A stretch of DNA of 64,000 nt from Pseudomonas oryzagri (GTDB taxonomy: Bacteria; Pseudomonadota; Gammaproteobacteria; Pseudomonadales; Pseudomonadaceae). A program made the translations under genes and the position numbers. Below, one piece after another: positions 1 to 8,662 of this stretch. The stretch is from NCBI RefSeq assembly GCF_020831405.1, contig NZ_JAJHPU010000025.1, forward strand, positions 1 through 64,000, read 5' to 3'. Under the pieces are notes generated by a model. The model saw only the letters and a list, made by a program, of their open reading frames with translations, was not told where the DNA came from and made no database searches. Position 1 is the first letter of the stretch. The number at the start of each line of letters is the position of its first letter.

Positions 1-97
1 GGAATTTGTGACAGCTCTGGCAGCTCGATCAGCGCTGGATGGCGGTTGTGTATAACGCCGAGCGCGGGGCGTGGGAGCCATCAATGTCGAGCAGCGA

Positions 98-2143
98 TCA
101 GTGCACGCGCTGGCCCGGCTTGGCGCCGGCGTCCGGGCTGAGCAGGAAGATCTCCTCGCCGCCGGGGCCGGCGGCCAGCACCATGCCTTCGGACAGGCCG
201 AACTTCATCTTGCGCGGCGCGAGATTCGCCACGTACAGGGTCAGGCGGCCTTCCAGCTTGCTCGGGTCCGGGTAGGCGCTCTTGATGCCGGAGAACACGT
301 TGCGCTTGGCGTCGCCGATGTCCAGGGTCAGGCGCAGCAGCTTGTCGGCGCCCTCGACGAACTCGCATTTCTCGATCAGCGCGATACGCAGGTCCACCGC
401 CGCGAAGGCGTCGAAGTTGATTTCCGCCGCCAGCGGCTCCTTGACCAGTTCGCCATTGCCGGTGGGGGCGGCGGCCTGGGTGCTTTGGGCGGCGAGGTCT
501 TCCTTGGAGGCTTCGATCATGGCGTCAATCTTCGCGGTTTCGATACGGGTCATCAGCGGGGTGAACGGGTTGAGCGGGTGGTCGGCCAGGCGCAGCGCGT
601 GGTCCTGCCAGGTCAGCGGGGCGACGTTGAGGAAGGCCTCGGCGGCGCCGGCCAGGTTCGGCAGCACGGGTTTGAGGAAGATCACCAGCTGGCGGAACAG
701 GTTGACGCCAAAGGCGCAGATTTCCTGCACTTCGGCCTGCTTGCCCTCGACCTTGTTCAGCGCCCACGGCGCCTTGTCGGCGATCCAGGCGTTGGCGCAG
801 TCGGCCAGGGCCATGATCTCGCGCATGGCGCGGCCGAAGTCGCGCTGCTCGTACGCTTCGGCGATGGTCGGGGCGGCGGCCTGGAAGGCGTCCCACAGCT
901 CGGGCTCGGGATTGGCGTCGACCATCACCCCGGCGTTGCCCTTGTGGATGAAGCCGGCGCAGCGGCTGGCGATATTGACGACCTTGCCCACCAGGTCGGA
1001 ATTGACCTTCTGCACGAAGTCCTCGAGGTTGAGGTCGAGGTCATCCACGCCGCGCGACAGCTTGCTGGCGTAGTAGTAGCGCAGGTACTCGGGATTGAGG
1101 TGGTCGAGGTAGGTGCGCGCCTTGATGAAGGTGCCGCGCGATTTCGACATCTTCTGGCCGTTGACGGTCAGGTAGCCGTGCACGTTGACCGCGGTCGGCT
1201 TGCGGAAGCCCGCGCCTTCGAGCATCGCCGGCCAGAACAGGGTGTGGAAGTTGACGATGTCCTTGCCGATGAAGTGGTACAGCTCGGCCTTGGAATCCTT
1301 CTGCCAGAAGGCATCGAAGTCCAGCTCCGGACGGCGCGCGCAGAGGTTCTTGAAGCTGGCCATGTAGCCGATCGGCGCGTCCAGCCAGACGTAGAAGTAC
1401 TTGCCCGGCTCGTCGGGGATCTCGAAGCCGAAGTAGGGCGCGTCGCGGGAGATGTCCCATTCCTGCAGGCCGCCGTCCAGCCACTCGGCGATCTTGTTGG
1501 CCACCGCGTCCTGCAGGGTGCCGCTGCGGGTCCACTCCTTCAGCATCGCCTCGAAGTCGGGCAGCTTGAAGAAGAAGTGCTTGGAGTCCTTGAGCACCGG
1601 GGTGGCGCCGGAGATCGCCGAGCGCGGGTCCTTCAGCTCGGTCGGCTCGTAGGTGGCGCCGCACTTCTCGCAGTTGTCGCCGTACTGGTCCTCGGCGGCG
1701 CACTTCGGGCAGGTGCCCTTGATGAAGCGGTCGGCGAGGAACATGCCCTTCTCGGGGTCGAAGTACTGGGTCACCGAGCGGGTGGCGATATGCCCGGCGT
1801 CGCGCAGGCGGGTGTAGATCAGCTCGGACAGCGCGCGGTTCTCTTCCGAGTGGGTCGAGTGGAAGTTGTCGAAGTTCACCAGGAAGTCGGCGAAATCGCT
1901 GCTGTGCTCGGCCTGCACGCCGTCGATCAGCTGTTGCGGGGTGATCCCTTCCTTCTCGGCGCGCAGCATGATCGCCGAGCCGTGGGCGTCGTCGGCGCAC
2001 ACGTAGACGCACTGGTTGCCGCGCTGCTTCTGGAAGCGCACCCAGATGTCGGTCTGGATGTACTCGAGCATGTGGCCCAGGTGGATGGAGCCGTTGGCGT
2101 AGGGCAGGGCGCTGGTAACGAGAATCTGGCGGGGCTCGGACAT
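98..2143 (-). CDS. metG: Methionyl-tRNA synthetase
   Basis: Charges tRNA(Met) with methionine in the cytoplasm. The 681-aa product has the class I signatures HLGH (residues 21-24) and KMSKS (331-335). A four-cysteine zinc knuckle (CPKC...CEKC) lies in the connective-peptide insert. The C-terminal ~110 residues form the EMAPII/Arc1-type tRNA-binding domain used for dimerisation, so this is the long, zinc-containing, dimeric form. I chose the start at MSEPRQ because it gives the usual family N-terminus. An in-frame start 39 bases upstream would add an atypical extension. It is divergent from apbC, with two hairpin repeats in the gap. The coding sequence is intact. Confidence 0.97.
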   Translation of the reverse strand: MSEPRQILVTSALPYANGSIHLGHMLEYIQTDIWVRFQKQRGNQCVYVCADDAHGSAIMLRAEKEGITPQQLIDGVQAEHSSDFADFLVNFDNFHSTHSEENRALSELIYTRLRDAGHIATRSVTQYFDPEKGMFLADRFIKGTCPKCAAEDQYGDNCEKCGATYEPTELKDPRSAISGATPVLKDSKHFFFKLPDFEAMLKEWTRSGTLQDAVANKIAEWLDGGLQEWDISRDAPYFGFEIPDEPGKYFYVWLDAPIGYMASFKNLCARRPELDFDAFWQKDSKAELYHFIGKDIVNFHTLFWPAMLEGAGFRKPTAVNVHGYLTVNGQKMSKSRGTFIKARTYLDHLNPEYLRYYYASKLSRGVDDLDLNLEDFVQKVNSDLVGKVVNIASRCAGFIHKGNAGVMVDANPEPELWDAFQAAAPTIAEAYEQRDFGRAMREIMALADCANAWIADKAPWALNKVEGKQAEVQEICAFGVNLFRQLVIFLKPVLPNLAGAAEAFLNVAPLTWQDHALRLADHPLNPFTPLMTRIETAKIDAMIEASKEDLAAQSTQAAAPTGNGELVKEPLAAEINFDAFAAVDLRIALIEKCEFVEGADKLLRLTLDIGDAKRNVFSGIKSAYPDPSKLEGRLTLYVANLAPRKMKFGLSEGMVLAAGPGGEEIFLLSPDAGAKPGQRVH

Positions 2144-2248
2144 GATGATCGGCTGCACTGGCAAAACGAGGGAAGTCGGCAACTATATCGGGCCGGAGGG
2201 TTTTTTTCATCCGTGGGGCTGGCTGCGCTGCGTGCGGGGTATGCGCAG

Positions 2249-2278
2249 GGTGGGAAATGGCCGTAGGCCTTTCCCACC
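2249..2278. repeat. Intergenic inverted repeat (hairpin 1)
   Basis: A near-perfect palindrome (ggtgggaaatggcc / ggcctttcccacc, 3-base loop) in the divergent gap between metG and apbC. It is paired with a second hairpin about 30 bases away and resembles the dispersed imperfect palindromes of pseudomonad intergenic regions. With no T-run and two divergent 5' ends around it, it is unlikely to be a terminator. Confidence 0.6.
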
Positions 2279-2309
2279 ATGGCGCAGCGGCATGGTCGGT
2301 GATCACCGC

Positions 2310-2338
2310 GTGGAAAATCGCTGCGCGAGTTTTCCACC
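2310..2338. repeat. Intergenic inverted repeat (hairpin 2)
   Basis: Second palindrome in the metG-apbC gap, with arms gtggaaaa and ttttccac around a GC-rich loop. Its arms resemble those of hairpin 1, so the two may form one composite repeat element. Confidence 0.55.
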
Positions 2339-2413
2339 CTATGGCTCCGCGTGGGCCCGTCGTCGGGTAGGATAGCCACCTGTTTCGCTCAACCATTGCC
2401 CCGGGAGTCACCC

Positions 2414-3508
2414 ATGAGTGCCGTCACCCGCGCCGCCGTCGAGGCGGTCCTGCGTCAGTACCTTGATCCGCATCTCGATCAGGACCCGGTCAGCGCCGGC
2501 TGCCTGCGCGATGTCAGCATCGACGGCGGCCGCGTGCGCGTGCGCCTGGAGCTGGGCTACGCCGCAGGGCTGTTCAAGGCCGGCTGGGCCGAGCTGCTCA
2601 AGTCCGGGCTGGAGAACCTGGCCGGGGTGACCGAGGCCGCCGTGCAGGTCGACTGCGTGATTCCCACCCACCAGGTGCCCGCGCAGGTGCAGGCGCTGGC
2701 CGGGGTGAAGAACGTGATCGCCGTGGCCTCCGGCAAGGGCGGCGTCGGCAAGTCGACCACCGCCGCCAACCTGGCGCTGGCGCTGGCCCGCGAGGGCGCG
2801 CGGGTCGGTATCCTCGACGCCGACATCTACGGCCCCAGCCAGGGGCTGATGTTCGGCATCGCCGACGGCACCCGCCCGCAGGTCAAGGACCAGCAGTGGT
2901 TCGTGCCGCTCGAGGCGTACGGCGTGCAGGTGATGTCGATGGCCTTCCTCGCCGACGAGCGCACGCCGATGGTCTGGCGCGGGCCGATGGCCTCCGGCGC
3001 GCTGCTGCAGCTGATCACCCAGAGCGCCTGGGACCGCCTCGACTACCTGGTGGTCGACATGCCGCCGGGCACCGGCGACGTGCAGCTGACCCTGGCGCAG
3101 AAGGTGCCGGTGGCCGGCGCGGTGATCGTCACCACGCCGCAGGACCTGGCCCTGATCGACGCCAAGAAGGGCGTGGAGATGTTCCACAAGGTCAACATCC
3201 CGGTGCTCGGCGTGGTGGAGAACATGGCGGTGCACGTCTGCTCGAACTGCGGGCATGCCGAGCACCTGTTCGGCGAAGGCGGCGGCGCCCGGCTGGCCGA
3301 GCAGTACGGCGTCGAGGTGCTGGCCTCGCTGCCGCTGGCCATGACCATCCGCGAGCAGGCCGATAACGGCAAGCCGAGCGTGATCGCCGAGCCGGACGGT
3401 CAGATCGCCATGCTCTACCAGCAGCTGGCGCGCAAGGTCGGCGCGCGCATCGCCCGCCTGGCCGCCGCCGCGCCGGCGATGCCGAGCATCAGCATCAGCG
3501 AGGATTGA
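2414..3508 (+). CDS. apbC: Fe-S cluster carrier ATPase, Mrp/NBP35 (ApbC) family
   Basis: P-loop ATPase that binds and hands on [4Fe-4S] clusters to apo-proteins in the cytosol. The 364-aa product has an N-terminal MIP18/DUF59-type domain (about residues 1-85) followed by the ParA/MinD-like ATPase. The deviant Walker A GKGGVGKS is at 107-114, and the paired cysteines of the CxxC cluster ligand (VCSNCG) are at 276 and 279. The start is set at MSAVTR, just behind GGGAG; an upstream in-frame ATG would run through the intergenic hairpin. It is transcribed away from metG and ends at a bidirectional terminator. Confidence 0.95.
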   Translation: MSAVTRAAVEAVLRQYLDPHLDQDPVSAGCLRDVSIDGGRVRVRLELGYAAGLFKAGWAELLKSGLENLAGVTEAAVQVDCVIPTHQVPAQVQALAGVKNVIAVASGKGGVGKSTTAANLALALAREGARVGILDADIYGPSQGLMFGIADGTRPQVKDQQWFVPLEAYGVQVMSMAFLADERTPMVWRGPMASGALLQLITQSAWDRLDYLVVDMPPGTGDVQLTLAQKVPVAGAVIVTTPQDLALIDAKKGVEMFHKVNIPVLGVVENMAVHVCSNCGHAEHLFGEGGGARLAEQYGVEVLASLPLAMTIREQADNGKPSVIAEPDGQIAMLYQQLARKVGARIARLAAAAPAMPSISISED

Positions 3509-3546
3509 TCCGCAAGCGCGGGCAGCGGCGAGAAATCGCAGGCATA

Positions 3547-3576
3547 AAAAAGCCCCGCCTGAGCGGGGCTTTTTGC
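3547..3576. terminator. Bidirectional terminator between apbC and the cold-shock gene
   Basis: Stem agccccgc / gcggggct with a short loop, an A-run before it and a T-run after it, between two convergent genes. It fits intrinsic termination on both strands. Confidence 0.9.
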
Positions 3577-3589
3577 GGGATGGAACAGG

Positions 3590-3799
3590 TTAGATAACCT
3601 GAACTTCCTCGGCCTGCATGCCTTTCTGGCCGCGGGTCGCGACGAAGGAAACGGCCTGGCCTTCCTTCAGGGTCTTGAAGCCGTTGCCCTGGATGGCGCG
3701 GAAGTGCACGAAGAGGTCGTCACCGGATTGCGGGGTGATGAAGCCGAAGCCTTTCTCATCGTTGAACCACTTGACGGTACCGGTTTGGCGATTGGACAT
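3590..3799 (-). CDS. Cold-shock protein, CspA family
   Basis: Single-stranded nucleic-acid-binding OB-fold protein of 69 aa, the usual CspA length. RNP1 (KGFGFI) and RNP2 (LFVHF) are both intact. The start at [12 protein letters not shown] has GGAGA just upstream; in-frame starts further up are outside the conserved fold. The gap of about 330 bases upstream leaves room for the long 5' leader typical of cold-shock mRNAs. Pseudomonads carry several csp paralogues, so I do not assign a specific symbol, and cold induction is not demonstrated by the sequence. Confidence 0.95.
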   Translation of the reverse strand: MSNRQTGTVKWFNDEKGFGFITPQSGDDLFVHFRAIQGNGFKTLKEGQAVSFVATRGQKGMQAEEVQVI

Positions 3800-4127
3800 G
3801 GAATGTCTCCTTGCAGTGAATGAGGTGAAAGAGGCACGGGGAAGTCCCGAACCGGGAACTGAGCGCAAGGAGTTAGGAGTCGTAGCGATGGTTGGATCGA
3901 AATCTAAACATGTAGCGATTCACGGTGACACATGCAGCAGCAGCGTGGCCACCATACGCCTTTTTTTCCAAGATACGAGCTTTAATTTGTATTTTCTCGC
4001 ATCGGCCGACCGGCAGCAGGGGCGCATTCGCCCGTTCGCCCGCCATCGGCAGGCCTTTGAACCGGGCGGCCCGCCCCGGTAAGATGCGCGCTCGATTTTT
4101 CCGCACAGCCTAATCAGGACACCCGCC
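3800..4127. other. Divergent intergenic region, csp / dcd
   Basis: A 328-base gap with no convincing gene. It should carry both the csp promoter and leader (minus strand) and the dcd promoter (plus strand). The middle (about 3950-4010) is distinctly AT-rich, with T-runs. I see no tRNA, riboswitch or repeat signature. Confidence 0.5.
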
Positions 4128-4694
4128 ATGAGCATCAAATCGGACAAGTGGATTCGCCGCATGGCCCTCGAGCACGGCATGATCGAGCCCTTCGTCGAGC
4201 GCCAGGTGCGCGGTGCCGATTCCGATCGGGTGATTTCCTACGGGGTGTCCAGCTACGGCTACGACGTGCGCTGCGCCGACGAGTTCAAGGTGTTCACCAA
4301 TATCCACTCGGCCACCGTCGATCCGAAGAACTTCGACGAGAAGAGCTTCGTCGACGTCAAGGGCGACGTCTGCATCATCCCGCCGAACTCCTTCGCCCTG
4401 GCGCGTACCGTCGAGTACTTCCGCATCCCGCGCGACGTGCTGACCATCTGCCTGGGCAAGAGCACCTACGCGCGCTGCGGCATCATCGTCAACGTCACCC
4501 CGCTCGAGCCCGAGTGGGAGGGCCACGTGACCCTGGAGTTCTCCAACACCACCACCCTGCCGGCGAAGATCTACGCCAACGAGGGCGTGGCGCAGATGCT
4601 CTTCCTGCAGTCCGACGAGGAGTGCGAGGTGTCCTACAAGGACCGCGGCGGCAAGTACCAGGGGCAGACCGGGGTGACCCTGCCCAAGGCCTGA
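4128..4694 (+). CDS. dcd: dCTP deaminase
   Basis: Deaminates dCTP to dUTP, the main source of dUMP for dTMP synthesis in gammaproteobacteria. The 188-aa product has the standard family length and all-beta trimeric fold. Recognisable segments are KSDKWIRRM at the N-terminus, SYGYDVRC, the substrate-site stretch [10 protein letters not shown], and [14 protein letters not shown] carrying the catalytic glutamate. The reading frame is complete, the start is unambiguous, and an intrinsic terminator follows 20 bases after the stop. Confidence 0.97.
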   Translation: MSIKSDKWIRRMALEHGMIEPFVERQVRGADSDRVISYGVSSYGYDVRCADEFKVFTNIHSATVDPKNFDEKSFVDVKGDVCIIPPNSFALARTVEYFRIPRDVLTICLGKSTYARCGIIVNVTPLEPEWEGHVTLEFSNTTTLPAKIYANEGVAQMLFLQSDEECEVSYKDRGGKYQGQTGVTLPKA

Positions 4695-4714
4695 GGCCTG
4701 CCCCCCGTCACCAG

Positions 4715-4741
4715 AAGCCGGACCTCGTGTCCGGCTTTTTC
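4715..4741 (+). terminator. Terminator of dcd
   Basis: Stem aagccggac / gtccggctt followed by five T residues, immediately after dcd. It lies against the 3' end of the convergent permease gene. Confidence 0.85.
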
Positions 4742-5855
4742 ATGCCTGCCGTTCGGCGGGCGCCGCGCCGGTGGCGATGACCGGTGGATCGCCATGGGCC
4801 GGATTCTCCACCCACTCCCAGAACAGCTTGTAGGCGACGGCGAGGATCACCGGACCGACGAACAGGCCGATCACCCCGCTGTCCACCATGCCGCCGAGGG
4901 CGCCGATCAGCACCACCGGCATCGGCACCTCAAGACCGCGGCCGAGCAGCAGCGGCTTGAGCACGTTGTCGGACAGGCCGGCGATCAGGGTCCAGACGGC
5001 GAACACGATGGTTTCCAAGTTGGCGCCCTGGGTGACGATCACGAAGGCGATCACCGGCACGGTGAGGATGGTCACCGGCACCTGCATGATGCCCAGCAGC
5101 AGGATCGCCAACGCCAGCAGGCCGGCGCCGGGAATGCCCATCATCACGAAGGCCACGCCGATCAGCAGCATCTGGATGAAGGCGATGCCGATCACCCCGA
5201 GGGCCACGGCGCGGATGGTGGCGGTGCACAGCACCACCACCCGTTCGCTCTGCGTGCTGATGATGCGTGAAGCGATGCGCTGGGCGCTGCGATGGCCCTC
5301 GCGGCCGAAGGCCATGATGATCCCGGCGATGATCAGCGAGCCGATGAAGACCAGGAAGGCGGCGCCCATGCCGGCCAGCGCGCCGAGGATGCCCAGGGCG
5401 TGCTCGCGGATCTTCGGAATCAGCTGCTGGACCAGTCCCGCCAGGTCGACCGCCGCCTGCTGCCAGACGGCGTACAGGCGCTCGCCGATCAGCGGCCAGC
5501 CGGCGACCGAGGCGTCCGGCGGCGGGATGTGGATGTCGCCGCCCTTCAGGGCCGTCACCGCGTTCTGCACCGACTCGGCCAGCGAGGCGCCGAGCAGGTA
5601 GACCGGAACCAGCAGCACGGCGATGCACAGCAGCACCACCAGGGTGGCGGCGCGACCCTCGCGGTTGCCCAGCTTGTCCCGCAGCCGGCAGTGCAGCGGA
5701 TAGAGGGTGACCGAGAGGATCAGCGACCACAGCAGCAGGTCGAGAAACGGGCGGGTGACCCGGAAGCAGAACAGGGTCAGCACAACGATCAGCCCGCCGC
5801 GGATCAGCACGGTGAGCAGCGGGCCGGACCAGGCCTGGGAGGGGGTATTCGACAT
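4740..5855 (-). CDS. AI-2E-family transporter (PF01594 membrane protein)
   Basis: Integral inner-membrane protein of 371 aa with about eight hydrophobic segments. They are arranged as in the AI-2E exporter family: two N-terminal helices, a soluble stretch (about 70-150), then the long conserved membrane block ending in GLFVGPVILAVAYKL. Family members include TqsA-like exporters and Na+/H+ antiporters, so the substrate cannot be read from the sequence. The start at MSNTPSQ is preceded by a weak AAGGGAAC; longer in-frame starts would add a low-complexity extension. It lies downstream of, and in the same direction as, the erythromycin-esterase-like gene, with a 95-base gap. Confidence 0.85.
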   Translation of the reverse strand: MSNTPSQAWSGPLLTVLIRGGLIVVLTLFCFRVTRPFLDLLLWSLILSVTLYPLHCRLRDKLGNREGRAATLVVLLCIAVLLVPVYLLGASLAESVQNAVTALKGGDIHIPPPDASVAGWPLIGERLYAVWQQAAVDLAGLVQQLIPKIREHALGILGALAGMGAAFLVFIGSLIIAGIIMAFGREGHRSAQRIASRIISTQSERVVVLCTATIRAVALGVIGIAFIQMLLIGVAFVMMGIPGAGLLALAILLLGIMQVPVTILTVPVIAFVIVTQGANLETIVFAVWTLIAGLSDNVLKPLLLGRGLEVPMPVVLIGALGGMVDSGVIGLFVGPVILAVAYKLFWEWVENPAHGDPPVIATGAAPAERQA

Positions 5856-5950
5856 GGCGGTTCCCTTGCGAAGAGGTCGGATAACGGCAGGTCGGGAGGG
5901 CTGGGGCGGCCCGTCTCGGCATGGGCAGGGGAAGTGCGCAGCGTTTCCCC

Positions 5951-7306
5951 CTACTCTCCAAAAGGATAGGTGTCTTCCTCGCCGCTGCACGGCGCTTCGC
6001 CATCCAGCGGGGTGACTGCGCGGGTTTCCTCCAGCCACAGCCAGGCGTCGAACTGCTCGGCCAGCACCGCCTCGAAGTAGTGGCTCTGCCGCTCGCTCTG
6101 CGGCCGGTAGATCACGCCGATGGCGCGTTGCAGCAGGGTGTCGGCCAGCGCGTCGCGCAGCTCGTCGCGGGCGTCGTCACGTCGGGCGCCCTCACGCGGG
6201 GCGTCCTCACGCCAGTCGGTGAGCGAGGCGGGAACCCCGACCTGCAGAAACACCTGCTCCCAACTGTCGGAGCGCGAGGGGCGCACCTGCTTGATGCGCA
6301 TCGGCTCGTCCCAGTTGTCGGCCGCCGCCACTGTGCCGCGGTCGGTGCCCATGCCGATCAGCACCGCCTCGCGGCCCCAGGCGTCGCGGCTCAGCTCGCC
6401 GATGTTGAACTCGCCGGCCCAGCCCATGGCGGTGGCGCTGGCGTTGCCGATATGCGAGTTGTGCGCCCAGACCACCGCCCTGGCGGCCGGGCCGCGGTGC
6501 TCGAGCAGGCGTTCGAGGGTGTCGAACATGTGCTGGTCGCGCAGGTTCCAGGAGGCCACCGAGCCGTGGTACATGGCCCGGTAGTACTGCTCGGCGGCCT
6601 GCACCACGCGGGCGTTCTGGGTGGCGTCGAAGAACGCCTCGCCGCCCTCGCCGAGATGCGCGAGGCGCTGTTCGAGCAGCGCGCGCAGCTGCTCGACCAC
6701 CGCATCCTCGCAGGAGTGCTGGCCGTGCAGGACGTTGCGTCCATACAGCGTGGGGGCGTTTTCCCAGGGCTTCAGACAGTCGTAGCGGCGCCGCGCCGCC
6801 TGCGCCTCGTCGGGGGCGGTGCGCTCCAGATAGGCGAGCACCGCTCCGATCGAGGCGCTCAGGCTGTACACGTCGAGGCCGCGGAACTCCACGCGTTGCT
6901 CGGCGGGCAGCGCTGCGTTGTGTCCGGTCAGCCAGGTGCAGAACTCGGCGACTTCCTGGTTGCGCCACATCCAGGTCGGGAAGCGCTGGAAGGCCTGCGT
7001 CTGCCAGCTGGGCGGTTGCTGGCCGCGCACCTGGCGGTCGATCTGCGCGGCGTCCGGCCAGTCGGCCTCGACGGCGACGATGGCGAAGCCGTGGCGCACG
7101 ATCAGTGCGCGGGTGATGGCCGCGCGCATGCGGTAGAACTCGGACGTGCCGTGGCTGGCCTCGCCGATCAGCACCACGCGGGCGTCGGCGTAGCGGTCGA
7201 ACAGCGCGGCGAATTCGTCGCTATCCGCCGGCGGCAATGGCTCGGCGTGACGGCGCAGCAGCGCCAGGCGCTCGGCGTCGCTTGCCCGGTGCACATGCTC
7301 TTTCAT
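5951..7306 (-). CDS. Erythromycin esterase-like protein (PF05139)
   Basis: The 451-aa product belongs to the Ere/succinoglycan-biosynthesis-related hydrolase family. The signature GEASHGTSEFY near the N-terminus carries the histidine used as general base in characterised Ere enzymes. EADWPDA and the later VWAHNSHIGN segment complete the active-site set. Most chromosomal members are not macrolide-resistance enzymes, and I see no mobile context here, so resistance should not be inferred. The start is the ATG directly behind GGGAGGTCCC. Longer upstream starts would run into the intergenic region next to the NYN gene. Confidence 0.85.
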   Translation of the reverse strand: MKEHVHRASDAERLALLRRHAEPLPPADSDEFAALFDRYADARVVLIGEASHGTSEFYRMRAAITRALIVRHGFAIVAVEADWPDAAQIDRQVRGQQPPSWQTQAFQRFPTWMWRNQEVAEFCTWLTGHNAALPAEQRVEFRGLDVYSLSASIGAVLAYLERTAPDEAQAARRRYDCLKPWENAPTLYGRNVLHGQHSCEDAVVEQLRALLEQRLAHLGEGGEAFFDATQNARVVQAAEQYYRAMYHGSVASWNLRDQHMFDTLERLLEHRGPAARAVVWAHNSHIGNASATAMGWAGEFNIGELSRDAWGREAVLIGMGTDRGTVAAADNWDEPMRIKQVRPSRSDSWEQVFLQVGVPASLTDWREDAPREGARRDDARDELRDALADTLLQRAIGVIYRPQSERQSHYFEAVLAEQFDAWLWLEETRAVTPLDGEAPCSGEEDTYPFGE

Positions 7307-7424
7307 GGGACCTCCCGACGCGCCACGGTAGCGGCGCGTCAGGGAAAGCGTAGCCTTCGGAATGTCGCAGGTCAGTGCTTCAGGCTCAATCGTTGGGGGC
7401 TGAGACGAGTATCGGGCGCAGATC

Positions 7425-8606
7425 TCAGGCTTCGGTTTTTTCCATGTGGGCCGATGCCTGCTCGATAAGGGGTTCGAGAACAGCGTTGTCATACTTCCCG
7501 TAAAGCAGGTCTCGTAGTGAAAGTTTGTCGATCTTGGTGTGGTTTTCCCGGCAGGCCGAGAAAAGTCGGGAAAGCATGGCGACATCAACTGTTCGCGCTA
7601 GATCCAGGTCCTGGTCTATTTGCCACAGCTTTTCCCCCGACTCGCTAAAACCGCTGATCTTGAGAACGCGGGAGCGAACCAGAATGGTCAACGCTTTGTT
7701 GATTTCGACGCTGGTAATTGTCTCGCTACGCTTCTGGATTTCTTCGGCAATGCGTTCCTTGCTCTGGTTCGGATAGGTGCGTGTTATCTGGTAAACCTCG
7801 TTGAGAGCCTTACTGGAGACGAGGCGCCACTGCTTTCTTCTCAGCAGTCTCTCGTAGACCTTTACCAGCGCGTCCTGGGGGTTTTCTTCCCTGGTTTCTG
7901 CAGTCAGGTCGCTATTTTTCAGCGTTGCAGTCCAAGATTTGTTCTTGCCGTCTTGAGCGACCTCAATCGAGTCGATGGCCTTGAGGAATTCGATGAACGA
8001 ACGATAACCGAGGTCGCGTTCGTTGAAGGCACTGTCGACGCTAAGCATGCCGTTTTTCAGGGTGGAGAGCGGTAGCGTCTGGTCGGCGGCGCGGAGGATT
8101 TTTTCCGCCAGATCCATGGCGTCGTCGGTATTCGAGCGCAGCTCCTTCTTGCTGGTCGCTTGTTCGGCGTTGGTATAAATGTACTTCGAACAGGAGGTTT
8201 TCACGCTTTCGCTGAGAGGTGATTTCGGGCCGACGCCAATAACTTCCTTACCCATTTCGCGGAGTTTGCGAAATAGTGGAGAGAAGTCTGAATCACCAGT
8301 CGCAAGAACGAACCATTGAATGCCCGGCAGATTGTGGGCGTAGTCGATGACGTCGATTGTCAGCTGAATGTCCGAGGAGTTCTTCTTGCTGACCGGATGG
8401 AAATTATGGATCAGCTCGAAGCCCAAGCGGTTAAGTTCGCTCTGAAAGCCCTGCACACAAGGGTTGCCCCAGTTGCCATAGGCGCGTCGAACGATGAGTT
8501 GGCCGATTGCGCTGAGCTCGGTGATCAGCAGGTCAGGGCCATTGTTTTTTAGCCAGTGAGTCAGATTTTCAACGTCGATGAATAGTGCGATTTTGGATCG
8601 ATCCAT
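7425..8606 (-). CDS. NYN-domain (DUF88/LabA-like) protein with C-terminal LOTUS/OST-HTH-like region
   Basis: A 393-aa protein. The N-terminal ~150 residues are a PIN-like NYN nuclease domain, with the acidic metal-binding set seen as FIDVEN, the SSDIQLTIDVID segment and ATGDSDFSPL. The following ~200 residues are helical and include segments resembling the RNA-binding LOTUS/OST-HTH module often joined to NYN. Such proteins are predicted to cut or bind RNA; no substrate can be named. I chose the ATG behind AAGAAGG over a TTG 15 bases upstream. Base composition is clearly lower in GC than the flanking core genes, with many AAA, GAA and ATT-type codons, which suggests acquisition by transfer. 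Confidence 0.85.
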   Translation of the reverse strand: MDRSKIALFIDVENLTHWLKNNGPDLLITELSAIGQLIVRRAYGNWGNPCVQGFQSELNRLGFELIHNFHPVSKKNSSDIQLTIDVIDYAHNLPGIQWFVLATGDSDFSPLFRKLREMGKEVIGVGPKSPLSESVKTSCSKYIYTNAEQATSKKELRSNTDDAMDLAEKILRAADQTLPLSTLKNGMLSVDSAFNERDLGYRSFIEFLKAIDSIEVAQDGKNKSWTATLKNSDLTAETREENPQDALVKVYERLLRRKQWRLVSSKALNEVYQITRTYPNQSKERIAEEIQKRSETITSVEINKALTILVRSRVLKISGFSESGEKLWQIDQDLDLARTVDVAMLSRLFSACRENHTKIDKLSLRDLLYGKYDNAVLEPLIEQASAHMEKTEA

Positions 8607-8662
8607 GATGCCTTCTTGCAATAAGGATAGTTATCTTCACGGTGTTCTGAGTATTTCACGAC

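Noticed and set aside
71-2266. Very long plus-strand frame opposite metG
   Set aside because: It is the antisense shadow of metG: high-GC genes leave the complementary frame open. Composition is repetitive Val/Leu/Gly/His with no domain.
5951-7306. Macrolide resistance gene
   Set aside because: Membership in PF05139 alone does not show erythromycin esterase activity, and there is no integron, transposase or plasmid context.
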